A model generated the notes under the pieces. It did not search any database. It was not told the DNA's origin and worked only from the letters and a program-made list of their open reading frames with translations. From assembly GCA_008694505.1 (NCBI GenBank), contig VZDJ01007747.1:27044904-27108903 (forward strand): DNA of 64,000 nucleotides, in the 5' to 3' direction. Below are positions 36,216-48,017 of this stretch, piece after piece (the first letter of the stretch is position 1; every line of letters begins with the position of its first letter). This DNA is from Cyanoderma ruficeps (Eukaryota > Chordata > Aves > Passeriformes > Timaliidae). The translations under genes were made by a program, and so were the position numbers.

Positions 36216-37724
36216 AAGAAGAACCTCACAATTGGAGGCAATCAGATCCACACACTTGACTGAAAATAACTGAGCAATTAATTTAAAATTAACTTTGGCT
36301 ACCTGGAAAAGGTTTGTGAAAAGGATATTGAGAAAGCCTACCTACTTTTAATGCAATATTGAAGAATCAAATGTATGATTTGGGAAAAAATCTTGTTAAC
36401 TATTTCTCTTTAAATTGCACTATAACTGAAATGAGTTAAAGAAATAAACTACAACAGATATACATGGTCATGTAGGTCTGTATTTGGATCTGTATGGTAA
36501 CTGTAGAGAGGCATACATATGATATTTATATATGAGTGTAAATATATACTTTCAGCTCATGAAGTCATATATGCAGTAATGTCAGTTGAATCTGGAAAAA
36601 TTCTGATATGAAACTTTAAATCTTTTGTTAAACTTCCTCGTTCTGCAGACAGGTTATTCCTACATTTTGTCTAATGAATTTATAGGACATTTATTTTAAT
36701 TCTAGACTAAAATTGATGTACATATTATCATTTTTAAAACAGGCAAAAAAGACTATAAAAAGAATTGCTAATGTCTCATTTATTGGGGAAATAATATAAC
36801 CTAATTAGAAATAATTTGGCATGCATTGGAAGTTACCTATATGGATGACAATACTGGTTATGCTGAAAAGTGGCTAAAATAAAGAAAAGAAAGAAGAAAA
36901 GTAAAAGCCATTGGTATTCTGTGTTGTTTTGATTTCTATTGATCTGCAGTAAGCAGAGCTGTATATAAATTGATACAGTGGCATGGAGTGTTTTAGGAGT
37001 TTATTTCTTCATTATTTCATTTTCTCTGGTTTGCAAAACTTGTGTTTCCCAGACTGAATTTTCTGTGTAACCTTATGTAATTAAAATCTGAACATTTCTA
37101 TTTTTTAATAGTTAAGGTACACTCTTGAAGGAAATGCCTATAAAATACCTATGTAACAATCTGATCATATTGAAACATTAAAGCTTTTCTCCTTTTATCT
37201 AACTTTTCAAAATTCTGGATGGATTTTCCACCTTTGAAATATCCTTGTATTGTCTTGTAGATGTTATTACACAGGGAGAAGCAAATCCTATTCAGATCCC
37301 TTTTCTGTTACTTCCATAGAAGTTGTGTGACTTGAATAATGCCTCATCATTTTCAAAATACTAAACCAAATTTCCATTAAACTTTTTGTCGCATTCCCAT
37401 TCATGGAACTTGCAAAGAATATTAAAGCTAAATCACTATACAAAACAACAGAGGAGAAAAATGTATGCACTAGCTTATTCTGAAAAGTTGAGATAAAAAA
37501 GAAAATAGAATGAAAAGTATATGCATCAATTATAGAAAACAATTTATTTGATACTAAAACCAATAAAGAACTAACCTATAAAAAATACTATCTATACTGT
37601 TATGTCTGATGATAAAATTAAGCAAATATATTAATTCTTATTTGCACATTTTTCTATGTTTTTAAAAATTTTGCTGAGAAAACATTACATTTATACATAA
37701 CAATTTCCAAATTTTACAGTTTGG

Positions 37725-37862
37725 GGTTTTTTTTTGTTCAGTTTTTTTGTTTTGTGGTTTGTTTGACTTTTTTGGGGGGGTGGGAGGTAGGAGTTTTGTT
37801 TGTTGTTTTTTTGGGGGGTTGGTTGTGGGGTTTTTTTAGGATTTTTTTTTTCCTTCTGGTGA
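37725..37862. repeat. T/G-rich low-complexity tract with long G runs
   Basis: The plus strand is almost only T and G, with a G7 run followed by tggg at about 37774-37784, then a G6 run and a G4 run further on. It may form G-rich secondary structure. Similar tracts occur at 8656-8745 and 40150-40215. Confidence 0.85.
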
Positions 37863-40149
37863 AATTTCTCCTCAGTGTTTCCTGAAAGATTTGTACATAA
37901 TTTACTGCTTAGAGCAATTGTTCATGCAGTATGTAGATCCAATTCCTTGACATAAAGAAGACATGTACAGCAGTATTACGGCTGTGCTCTGGTTTCAGGT
38001 TGTTCCAAGCAACCTGTACTTACACCAGGTAACCTCAGTGTATTTACAGGAAGATATCAACATTTATTTGACCTAAATTTCTGAGAAGAGCAGGAGACAT
38101 ACAAGAAAGCCTAAATTTATGGCAATTTGTGCAATTTGCATTTAAAATAACCCATCCAACAAACCAAACCAACAAAAATTGTCATTGTCTACAACCAATA
38201 AACTCTCTTTTTATTTTCCCTAGAAATAAAATGTTTTATCAATGGAAGAAGAAAAAGACAGGAGCTGATTAATGGTGTAATCCTCACATAAACTGTAATT
38301 ATCTATATTAGGCTCCATCTCTGTACTTCACGAGAGTCTAATAATTGCTAATATATTTTCTCCAGCTCTGGGAATTGCATTCATTTTCAGAAAGCAATGG
38401 AGCTGTACACAAAGAAGTGTTTAGGAAGACAGTTCTATTTAAGCAAAATATTCAAAATATAAACCTTTAAAACTCCTATTCAGCAAGCACTAAACACCAG
38501 AGGTCATTAAGTTTCACAAGCACCTACATTCACTAATTTTCTGCTTCAATTTGAAGAGCGATCAGTAATTCACCATGCAAATGCTCTTGGGAAAAGAAAA
38601 AGACATTCTACCACCTGTCCCATTTCAGGGGTTTGAGCTGTTAAGTGCAAAACTAGAACTTGAGTTGCATTTAAAATAGGGCAAGACCTAACGATGATAA
38701 TATTTTGCCCTCCCTTAACAAAAAAAGGCACATCACCTCAATGGAAGTAATTTGAATAATTGATTCTGAACAGATCCCATGATTGGACTTTGGGGCTTAG
38801 TCTTCACTAGCAAGCAGTGTTTCACTATCGTACTTTCTTTATCTCTTTATGGTTAAACTACTATCAACATACTTCTAATCTTCCACAGAAGACTCCATAA
38901 AATAAATTTATGCTCTGATAAGCAACAAACTTTTCTGGGTGTTAGGAATGTTCGGCTTATTGATTATGAGTTATTAAATGGTATTTTTGTGGTATTACTG
39001 AATTGAGGAATGAGTGAGGTGAGGTGGTATAGTCAGTTGCAGAAGGAATTGGAGATGCATGAGGCTGAAAAACAGGTGTTCTAAAAGCAGTTAATGTCTC
39101 CTTTTTTCTCAGCTTTAATTTTGAAATCTTCACAGATAAGGACATGTTTGTGAGGTGTATTCTTCTGGGAAGAGAAGTAGAGGTCAAGACTATCCAAAAT
39201 TGAAAATATGAGTTTAAACAAAACGTTTAGATGATGCTGATGAATTTACTGCTCTGTGATAGTCTTGCAAGTCACCAAGATAAACCAGTTTAAAAGAAAA
39301 GCCAAAGTACTAAATGAATAGGAACTTACGTCGGAAAATCCTGGTCAGTGTATTTAAAAAGAAAATTAATACAATTACTAGTTCTGCAGACTAGCAATGG
39401 TGAAAGAAAATATGTGAAGAAAACAATTATATTATCCATTCTTAGAACATAATGTAGACAAGTTTTGTGCCAGCCAGGCCATTGAAAAGGGCTGAGGAAA
39501 AAAAGGGAGGAAGGTAAGGTATGTCAGCTGTAAAAATATTTCAATGAATCCACCACACAAATGCACATTCAGACAAGAAGGAAAAGAAAAATGGTCTTTA
39601 TTCACTTACCTGCACTTTGAGTTTTAAATATAAAACAGCATTCAGAATTTCATCTATGTGGTGAAAATACTTTCAAAAATAAATAAATATTGGAAGTAAC
39701 AGTGTGAAGCTAGACTTCATTAACTCATGCTGTTTGAAATTATCTTTTTAATTTCAAAAATAGCTTATTTTGTTAGGCGACATATCTTTCTTTGCTTAAA
39801 TAATATATATATTTTTTCATTGTTTATGTTATATCTTTCAACTTAGTTAAACCTTTGAATTTCCATCTTGCAGCATCATTTCTTTGAAATGAAATTACTT
39901 TTATGGACAGCTAACTGGAAAACCTGAAAGATCTTTAGGGCTATGGTACACAAAAACTGCATTAATGCATGTTCTCTGCATCTGCAAAGCACTCACAGAT
40001 TTACTCAATTAAAAGTGATTTTGAATAAAGATATTTTTCCAGTGTTTTCCAGACATTTCAAAACCAATGAGTATTACTAAAAACAAATGAAAAATAAATT
40101 GAAAGCAATTTGTCATACCTAATGATATAAAATATCAAAATCAGTTTGT
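37863..40149. other. AT-rich non-coding DNA, one possible conserved non-coding element
   Basis: No gene or recognised repeat. The part at about 38245-38480 has mixed composition and several homeodomain-type TAAT/ATTA words spaced along it, as vertebrate developmental enhancers often do. This is suggestive only. Confidence 0.45.
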
Positions 40150-40215
40150 GTTTTGGATTTTTTTTTGTTGGTGGTGGTTTTTCTTGGTTTGTTGTTTTGT
40201 TTTGTTTTGTTTTCT
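40150..40215. repeat. T/G-rich low-complexity tract
   Basis: T runs with short G runs, ending in (TTTTG)n. Confidence 0.85.
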
Positions 40216-40330
40216 GGGTACTGAGTTGCATTCATTCATTTTAAAGACTTGTTAAAGCATACCAGAAAGACAATTTCTATAACTTTTTTTTTGATCAACT
40301 GTGTTACATAGTTAGTTTGAGATAACTTTC

Positions 40331-40346
40331 TTGAGATTAATCTCAA
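40331..40346. repeat. 16-bp perfect palindrome
   Basis: The sequence ttgagattaatctcaa equals its own reverse complement. It contains an overlapping pair of GATTA/TAATC homeodomain-type sites. Confidence 0.8.
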
Positions 40347-42940
40347 CTATATAAACTGTTAGGTCATTACAAAGGCATGCAGTGCTCTTTCAGAAAGTGT
40401 TGATACCTCTTCATATTCAGGAAATTCTTAAATTCAGAATTAGATACCAAGCACTTGAAATGTTTGATCGCATCTTTAGAAGAAAGAAACAATCCTAGAT
40501 TATATAATGGGAGCTGTTTAAAGTTGTATAATCTTGGTACTGTCTCTAACCTTATGGGGCAGAAGCAGATGGAGGATGAAATAAAAAGTACAATATTTCT
40601 GGGGAAAACCACTCATAGCAGAGAAGACTAATATGGCATAAGAATGTCCATTTTCAGTCAGAGAAATGCCTTACTGCTTCTCTGGCATGGTCAGTGAATA
40701 ATTACCTGCATTATTCCTGGTTTGATATCTGTCTCAATTAACTACGACATTAATTCATAAAAATTTAACACACAAGTGTCTTCATTTGGATGAGTATGTT
40801 CCTCTGGCTTAATTTCAAGCTTGTCTGAATGTAATAAGTTTTTTTACTATAATGATGAAAAAAAAGGAGAAATCAAACAGTGAAAAGATCATAGGGAAAA
40901 ACAAATATAGAGTGAGCAAAATCAGAAGTAAATATATAGCTATTGCATGAGTGAATACAGAGTCTTCACAATGTCAATAAGAAAATACACTGTATTGTAT
41001 ATTTTAAAAGATTATAGATGAAATACCCTTTTTGATTCTGAGTAGATGTTTCAGAAATAGTGACCCTGTTTGAATGCTTGAATATATTATTTGAATTTGA
41101 GTTTCAGACCAAAGAAAAAATTGCTATAGTTTAGGTGAAGATAACTTTAACCTGATTTTCAGATCTTCAGAATGGAAATGTTTGGCTCCTTCTTATTCCC
41201 TCTTCTTATTCCTGCCTACAAACACAGGGAAAAGAATGGGTCCTTTCATTTCACATTCATCTGTTCTCCATATTCATAAACTCTATCAGATTTTTGGTAA
41301 CCAAATGTTTTCTATTTTAATATTTTAAAGAAATTAAAAAGGATCATTAGCTAGTTATATTCAGTCTCCTCAACAGATAGTAAAAAACCCTTCATGGTTC
41401 ACCAGATTCTTGTCAGGATTTAAAATGCCTTTCTGATTTTTGGGCCTGATAGCGGGGCCTGTAAGAACAGTAGGTGAAGTCCCTGGGCCTCCAAACCTCC
41501 TAAAGATAATGTAAAGAGAAACTTGTCATCCGAGCTCTTGCCTAAACATGGAAAGATCAGAAGTTCTTGTTAGCTTTCCATAATAATCACTTGCACAAGG
41601 TAGAAATATTTTCTCTTTCTTTGAGTACTTTTAAGAGGCCATATTTCTGAATCATGGAGAAGCTTAGCTATGGAATTCTGTGCATAAAATTATAGTATTT
41701 GCAATGCCCACTACTTCTAAGTACTGAATTAAGTGTCTACTGCAGGTTTCTTAAAAACTCAACTTCTTTGTCACTATACCAGGTTTCACAGCTGCAAAAT
41801 AAGTAAATTTTTTAATATCAGAAATATATAAGGTAAACAAGAAACAAAAGTTTCACGATCAAGTCTGCAAAATGGTCCATGAAAGAAACATACCCTAAAT
41901 TCTGAATAATTGATTAATACTACTTTAAATTACTGTTTTGAAAGGAAGCTACAATATTTTTCTTTAAAAGAATTTTTAATTTAGGAATTCAGGAAGTATT
42001 TTGGAAAATGTACTATACAGCCAAAGCACTGCAAACTACCATTTAGTTTACCACAGTTAGTAAATTAACTTCCCATAATCATCCTGGTGAGATTGTGTGT
42101 CTGTTAGATCAATAGTTCATATGTTGTGTTCATCACTAACCTTCAATAGTTCTTGAAATAAACTCTAAGTGAACTGTTCTTGAACTTCCTTGATAAAATG
42201 TCATGTAACTGCTCGTTTCTTTTTTCCATTAACCCCATATACAGTTACTATTCTAATTGAGTATAAATTGAAAGGCGAAGAGTATAGTAAATGGCATTCA
42301 GGGCTTTAGATTAGAAAAATATTAGCTGTATACTGTGCCAGTACATATAGCTAAATAAATGAGCTTGACGTAATTGTGTATACTTAAATGTAAGCTGCAT
42401 AGGGCATCCAATTAATGAAGCACATAATGTGAAGCATTAGCAGTACTAAATGATCTGTTTATCATTCACATCAAATCATCTTTTCCCATTAAAACGCTTG
42501 TATCCCATAATAAGTATTAGCCTCTTGTCTCAAAATGAAAATAGCAATTTACTGACTTGCCATTATAATGTTAATGATAGCAATACTCCGGAAAGGAAAA
42601 ATACAATTAATATATATATCATCCAGTGTGTTTTTCCTCTTCTCTTTTTGAATCCAGACTGTTGTCAATAGATCATATAGAAAAAGAATTCTATAAAATA
42701 TTTTTCTTTTTATGTTTCTTTACAATTTAATTTACATATTGATTATATAGCTTGAAAAACCTCCCAGTTTGATTAAGTAAAGCAAAAAATGCCTAAGAGT
42801 AAACTGATAGATGAAATTGGAGGATGTACTTCGTCTAGTTGTATTAATAAACTACACTGATTAGGTTTGTTTAGTAAGAAAAAACACTTTTGTCATTTTT
42901 ATTTAGCACAGAGTCTAGCATATTCTATCTGTCTTTTCAC

Positions 42941-42990
42941 AGTACTCTCATCTTTTTATAGTATTCTCATCTTATTACAGTATTCTCATT
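42941..42990. repeat. 19-bp tandem repeat, about 2.6 copies
   Basis: Units start at 42941, 42960 and 42979 with the core agtattctcatct, and the third is incomplete. Confidence 0.85.
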
Positions 42991-44429
42991 ACATTCTGCA
43001 AAATCAAACACTTTTAGACTACTTGGTCAAACAGAAAAAATAACAGAATAGTAAAGACTTATAAATTATTTGAAGACGTAGCTAGTGTTTGTGAAGCTTT
43101 GTTCTTAACTGGTTTTATGATGCTAGATGCGAGTTGCATGACAGAACAACTGTAGTCTGACATTTTCCTTAAAGAATTTTTTTCAATGTCTTTGTGTACT
43201 AATATGTTTCAGGAATTCTCCTGTGTGTGAGAGAGTGTGGATTTTTTTCCACTTTCCAAAATGTAAGGAAGCTGTTTTTAGTGACTTGCATTACTTATTC
43301 TTAATAAATATACACACCCTGGATTTATTCTTTTGAAGTGGTAGTTAATATCATAGATATTTAATATCATAGACTTTTCTGGAAGCTGTGAATAGATTGA
43401 GAAAACAATGAAACTCAAAACAAGCTACTGGATTTTAAAACACTGAAACAAAACCATTTTTGTGGGATGGCATTTTGCTTAGAGAAACACATTTTCTCAT
43501 CTCCACATACGAGAGAATAAACAATCTGAAAGACTGAAGCATCCAAAGATATTCATAACATTAGATTTTAAATATTTGACAAGACAGTGTCAGAGGAAAA
43601 GGAACACCAGCAAACATAAAAAAAAAAGATTTTCAGTATTAGTTATTTCTGCTGTTTATTTCTGAGTCTTTTTTTTTTTCAATTTGACAATGTAACCTTT
43701 TCTAGGATACACAGCACATCTGCTAGTCTCAATGGCGACTGCAGCTTTATCTTGCTGTTTACTTAATCATTTCTGTGACTTTTTCCTAATTGTATCTTGT
43801 TGTCAACAAACTAAACGCCACCTCTTACAGATCAGTCATGGAGCATCACCAACTTTCCGAAAGTCACTGTTGTTCTCTGCAATAGGTCATCTTTTCTGAC
43901 CTTCCAGTTTTGAGTTGCTTTGTAGAACAGCTCCATTTCTAGTACACCATACAACTTATTTCTTTGGAAAGACTATTTTGATGTGATTCTATCAGCCAGC
44001 TCTCATCTTCAATTCCGCATCTAGGTTTTTAATTAAATGCACCAAACTTTAATAAGAAAAACCTGTCCTTAGAAATCATAGAAAAAAAAAAAATCATCAT
44101 TGTACTATTTGTAAATAAATTATTCCCCTTCTTTTGCTATTCTCTTACTGTAGCTGTAGAATGATTTAAATGTCATATGTTTACTGAAACTTTCATTAAT
44201 TTTATTCTAATATTCTACATACACAGAGGAAAAGGGAATTTAATAGCACTCTGCTTATCTGAATCATACCGTATCTGTAGAAAAAGATATCACTGCAAAT
44301 ATAATTGAGTAGATTTACAGACTTAGTATTACACAAACCTGACAGTTTAATATTATTTTACAGGGTATCTCCTGATGTATATTTTGTCTTATTTATCCTC
44401 ATTGTTTTGGTTTGATATCTTTATTTCAG

Positions 44430-44503
44430 AACTTTGCATGGTGTCTCTTTCCGGAAGGCTCAAAACTGATTTGAAGAAAATTCCTGGCTTCGCTATGGAC
44501 AAT
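44430..44503 (+). CDS. Candidate 74-nt internal exon, unrecognised
   Basis: The segment is preceded by a pyrimidine-rich stretch and a strong acceptor (tttatttcag, AG at 44428-44429). It is followed by a near-consensus donor (aat|gtgagt, GT at 44504-44505). Only the third frame is open across it. That frame enters after two bases and encodes 24 codons ending LKKIPGFAMDN; the other two frames are stopped. Two CpGs survive in the segment, which is more often seen in constrained DNA. An ATG in good context (gcatgg) lies at 44438, so a first coding exon or alternative exon is also possible. I do not recognise the peptide and have not found partner exons in the window, so chance splice sites remain the main alternative. 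The adjoining 61-codon open frame (44375-44560) runs beyond both splice sites. Confidence 0.25.
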
Positions 44504-44867
44504 GTGAGTTTTGCTTTGCCTAGAAGTCCAGGTCTGCCTGGCTATCATTTTGCTTCATAAGAATTAAGCCAATAGGAAGTAGGTTATTTCTGTGTACAAA
44601 TATACCAGTACATTGGAAATCAATTATATTTTCTCTGTAAAATTCATTCTTATGAATATATATGCCACGGTATATTTCTATGTGGCATCATAGCTTGTTT
44701 CCTTCTTATTTGATATCCAAATCATGAGATAGAATATGTGTTATCAGAATTTATTGCTGACCCAATAAATGATATAATTTTAAAAAAACTGTCTTTCTTT
44801 TGAGAATTAGATTATTTTCTACCTAGTATAAAACCAGAAAAGCCAAGTACATCCATTCTTAGAATGG

Positions 44868-44905
44868 GATAAGTTTATCTCTGTTTGATAAGTTTATCTC
44901 TGTTT
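44868..44905. repeat. 19-bp tandem duplication
   Basis: The unit gataagtttatctctgttt occurs twice head to tail, just before a T-rich run. Confidence 0.9.
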
Positions 44906-46940
44906 TTTTTTATCTTTTTTTTTATTCCAAAAAAAAAGGTAAGGATGAAAGGATAAATGGGTAACAGGTAAGGATAAAGCTTTTGTAATAGCAAGGGATA
45001 ATTTAGATAGAACAGACCTGGGTAATTCTAGGAGCTGAATCATGTATGCATTTTGAAGAAGAAAAAGGGAATGAAGAATACAGAGAGAACAAGTTCAGAA
45101 GAGAATTTCTTCAAAATTTTTTAGAAGTGGTGAGAAGAAACTGCTTAGATTGAAATTTAGCTGTCAGTATGTCTCTGAGGAGGTGAGCAAGAAACATCAG
45201 TCAGTTATCAACGTGAAAAGCATTCTTTGAACAGTCTGTGATTACTGCTCTCTTTTCTTGACCAGTATCCAATGGGAGAATAGATGACATAACCTGACTG
45301 TGCATCATACACACAAATGGTATACAGCTCACAGGATAGTAGCTGATCTGCTGAAGTATGAATTTTTGTTTCAACTCTGAGCTGCACCTGTCATAAGCAT
45401 GTAGCATACACATTCAGTTCTGTTCATTGAGGCATGCAGTAAAAGAATTAAGACGCTGATTCCAGAGCTCCCAACCTCCAGTGCCAGAAATGACCATTGT
45501 GCAAAAATGCTGATGAACTTTATTTGCACAACTGTGTTAGAGAACACTTTTTGAAAGGTTAGATAATTCTTTTTAAAAGATTTAGAGCACTGGTAATTTT
45601 TTCACCTGCCATATTATTGTAGTGGCAGGCAACCCTCAGTGCCAGAAATGGACTTTTGATCCTCTCATACATCAGTCAAAGGGGCTTAAAAGCCTCCCAT
45701 TACAGTTTTCTAGGTGTTTGTACCTATACACATGGACCAAATTGTTTCCTAACTCTCTTTTCAATAAAATGATTTATTTGCTCTCCTCTAGCCCCAACTA
45801 AGGCTAAAATACTTAAGCTGATGAAATGCTGTTATTTCCAGAACTCTTATGTGTTTGCCTCTTCCAAATGTGAATAAGGTTCTTGGAGGTTTGGGATCTC
45901 CTGAAACTATTACACATACAGCCTCCTCTCCTTCCTCAGCATTTTCATCTATCCTTTTCTTTTATTTTAATACTGACATTACCCATTGAAGAGATTTTAT
46001 TTTAATTCCTAAGTCCTTATTCTTTTCTGAAATGGTCTGTCAAATGAGTCTGTGAAATGCAGACATAAACTTTGATTTTGAATTAGTTTAGCAGTACTGT
46101 ACTTCACTGGATTAGTAGCAACCTTACTAGCCAATGCAGGTGTTTTTTAACAATAACCTGTTCTACTCATTATTTAGAATCCCACTAAACTTCATTAGAT
46201 TTTAAGTCAACCTTGGATTTTGATATTTTAAATAATTAAACCAGTTAAAAAAATTAATCTTTGGAACATCTTGATTACTAGATCTCTAATAAATAAGGTT
46301 AATTAGCATCAGTGTTTTGAGATCTGCTGATAAATCAGTTTTTATTTCGAGATCCCTGTGCACATTTTCCATGCAAGTAGTGAAGAGAAAAAACTTCCAA
46401 AAGTGTCAGCATGAGTACAGGGGTTTTAAAACACTTCAGAAGACATGATAAACATAACTGTTTTAATTATACAGACTAAAACTTGTTAACTCTTGGAGAT
46501 GCACCGATGAAAGAGAAGTCCAAAAAGATCAAAATTAAAAAAGAAAAAAAAGAAAAAGGCTGACAGATAAGACTGAAAAAGAGTCTGATAGATCAAAAAG
46601 TTAGGAAGGTAAAATGAACTAAAACAGAAAGACTTTTGAAACAGCAGAAGAAGAACTGAATACTGATATTTAATAGGGAAAAATGTCCTTTATCTGAGAT
46701 TGAACTAATGAAGATGATACATTAAGAATTTAAAATGTTGGCTATGAATATAAAGGGTTGCAGAGTAAATCTCTTCTAAATGAAAGTGCTCTAGGTTACT
46801 AGGTATGTATACTGAAGTGCACTGAGCATAGGAAGTAACAGCTGAGAAACTAATTGTATGTTTTTCACTTTAATTTTTATTTTTTCATGTTTTATATACT
46901 TTTTTATTCATACAATAAATATACAAGAATACAGCATAAC

Positions 46941-46974
46941 ATTTTCTAATTTCTGGGATTTTCTAATTTCTGTG
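46941..46974. repeat. 17-bp tandem duplication
   Basis: The unit attttctaatttctg(g/t)g occurs twice head to tail with one mismatch. Confidence 0.9.
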
Positions 46975-48001
46975 ATCCAGAAATGACAGACTAGATATTA
47001 ATTCTTGAAAAAAGTAATAGAATCCAAATCAGGACTTCATTAATAAAGAATTAAATACTAAAAATATCATTAATGACAATTTGGTTTTAAAGGAGGTACT
47101 GCATGTCACATAAATTTGTGATCCTCAGAAGCAATGGAAGCAAGGATTTCTTTTCTTATCTCTTATCTGAAAGAAGTTAACTGCATTTCTGAAAATGTGC
47201 ACTTTCCCTGTAGAAAATGTACGTTTTTTTAAGACATTGCAGAAAAAAAAATCCACTATATAACAATTAGCAGATCACACATAAACTAAATTAGTCAATT
47301 ATAAATCATAATTCATACAGGATATTGACAGGTGTGGCTTAAAAATTTGCCGCTGAGTTTGCTCCAGAGAGAATCTGAATGCATCTATCAGCTCAGACTT
47401 ACAAGGCACTACCCTAAATTAGAGAAAAAATACTCAAATTAATTTTGTCTTCATTTTCCCCTGGCTTTTTAAGACACTAAGAGATCTATTCAGAAGTACA
47501 AATTGCTTTGGTACCAATCAGTAGCAGACAGAAACTTTTCATGATCTGGCCAATTGTATTCCATTCTTCCAATTTTATTTAACTACACCCTGTTAGAGGA
47601 GAAGATACAGAGGTGTTCACTCAGATAATGAGAATTCCACCACAATTTCTGAGTACTAGCCTTTTAATTTCTGTTTCAAGTATTTATCATTCCATAATAA
47701 AGGAACAAGACTTTCTTCAGATAAAGATGATATAAAAATAAAAGTTCCTTCTAATGCTCTCCTGTCTTTGCACACTAGCATTATTGCACAACATTCATTT
47801 TTTTCTTTTCACTGTTGAAATACTCAGATAAGTACCAATGGCACATTTAGTTTACGAACTCCATAAAGAAGATTGCCACTTCTTTTTTTTCTAAACCCAT
47901 AAATATTTCTTACAAGCAAACACCAAAAGTATGGAGTTGATAAAGTTTGTAGTACCTTAAAATTGCTAAAGCAACTGCATTGTTATCAGCAAGCATGCTA
48001 T

Positions 48002-48017
48002 AATTGCTATAGCAATT
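48002..48017. repeat. 16-bp perfect palindrome
   Basis: The sequence aattgctatagcaatt equals its own reverse complement. A related half (aattgctaaagcaa) lies about 35 bp to the left. Confidence 0.8.

Larger units (their letters stand above)
31849..37724. other. AT-rich non-coding DNA
   Basis: About 5.9 kb without a recognised gene or retroelement. It contains the perfect hairpin at 32977-33014 and an A/C-rich tract at 36145-36215. Open frames at 32284-32499, 33104-33292, 34139-34426, 34630-34980, 35955-36251 and 37288-37563 show no domain or family resemblance. The stretch at about 34985-35110 is more mixed in composition and could be a conserved non-coding element, which I cannot test. Confidence 0.55.
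40216..44429. other. AT-rich non-coding DNA
   Basis: About 4.2 kb with no gene or recognised repeat. Small structures are a 16-bp perfect palindrome (40331-40346) and a 19-bp tandem repeat (42941-42990). The stretch at about 42235-42440 has TAAT-type words and a tgacgtaa site and could be regulatory, without proof. Confidence 0.5.

Noticed and set aside
46500..46560. Lysine-rich reading frame starting atgaaagagaagtcc
   Set aside because: It reads lysine-rich only because the DNA is A-rich. It stops after a few codons and has no splice context.
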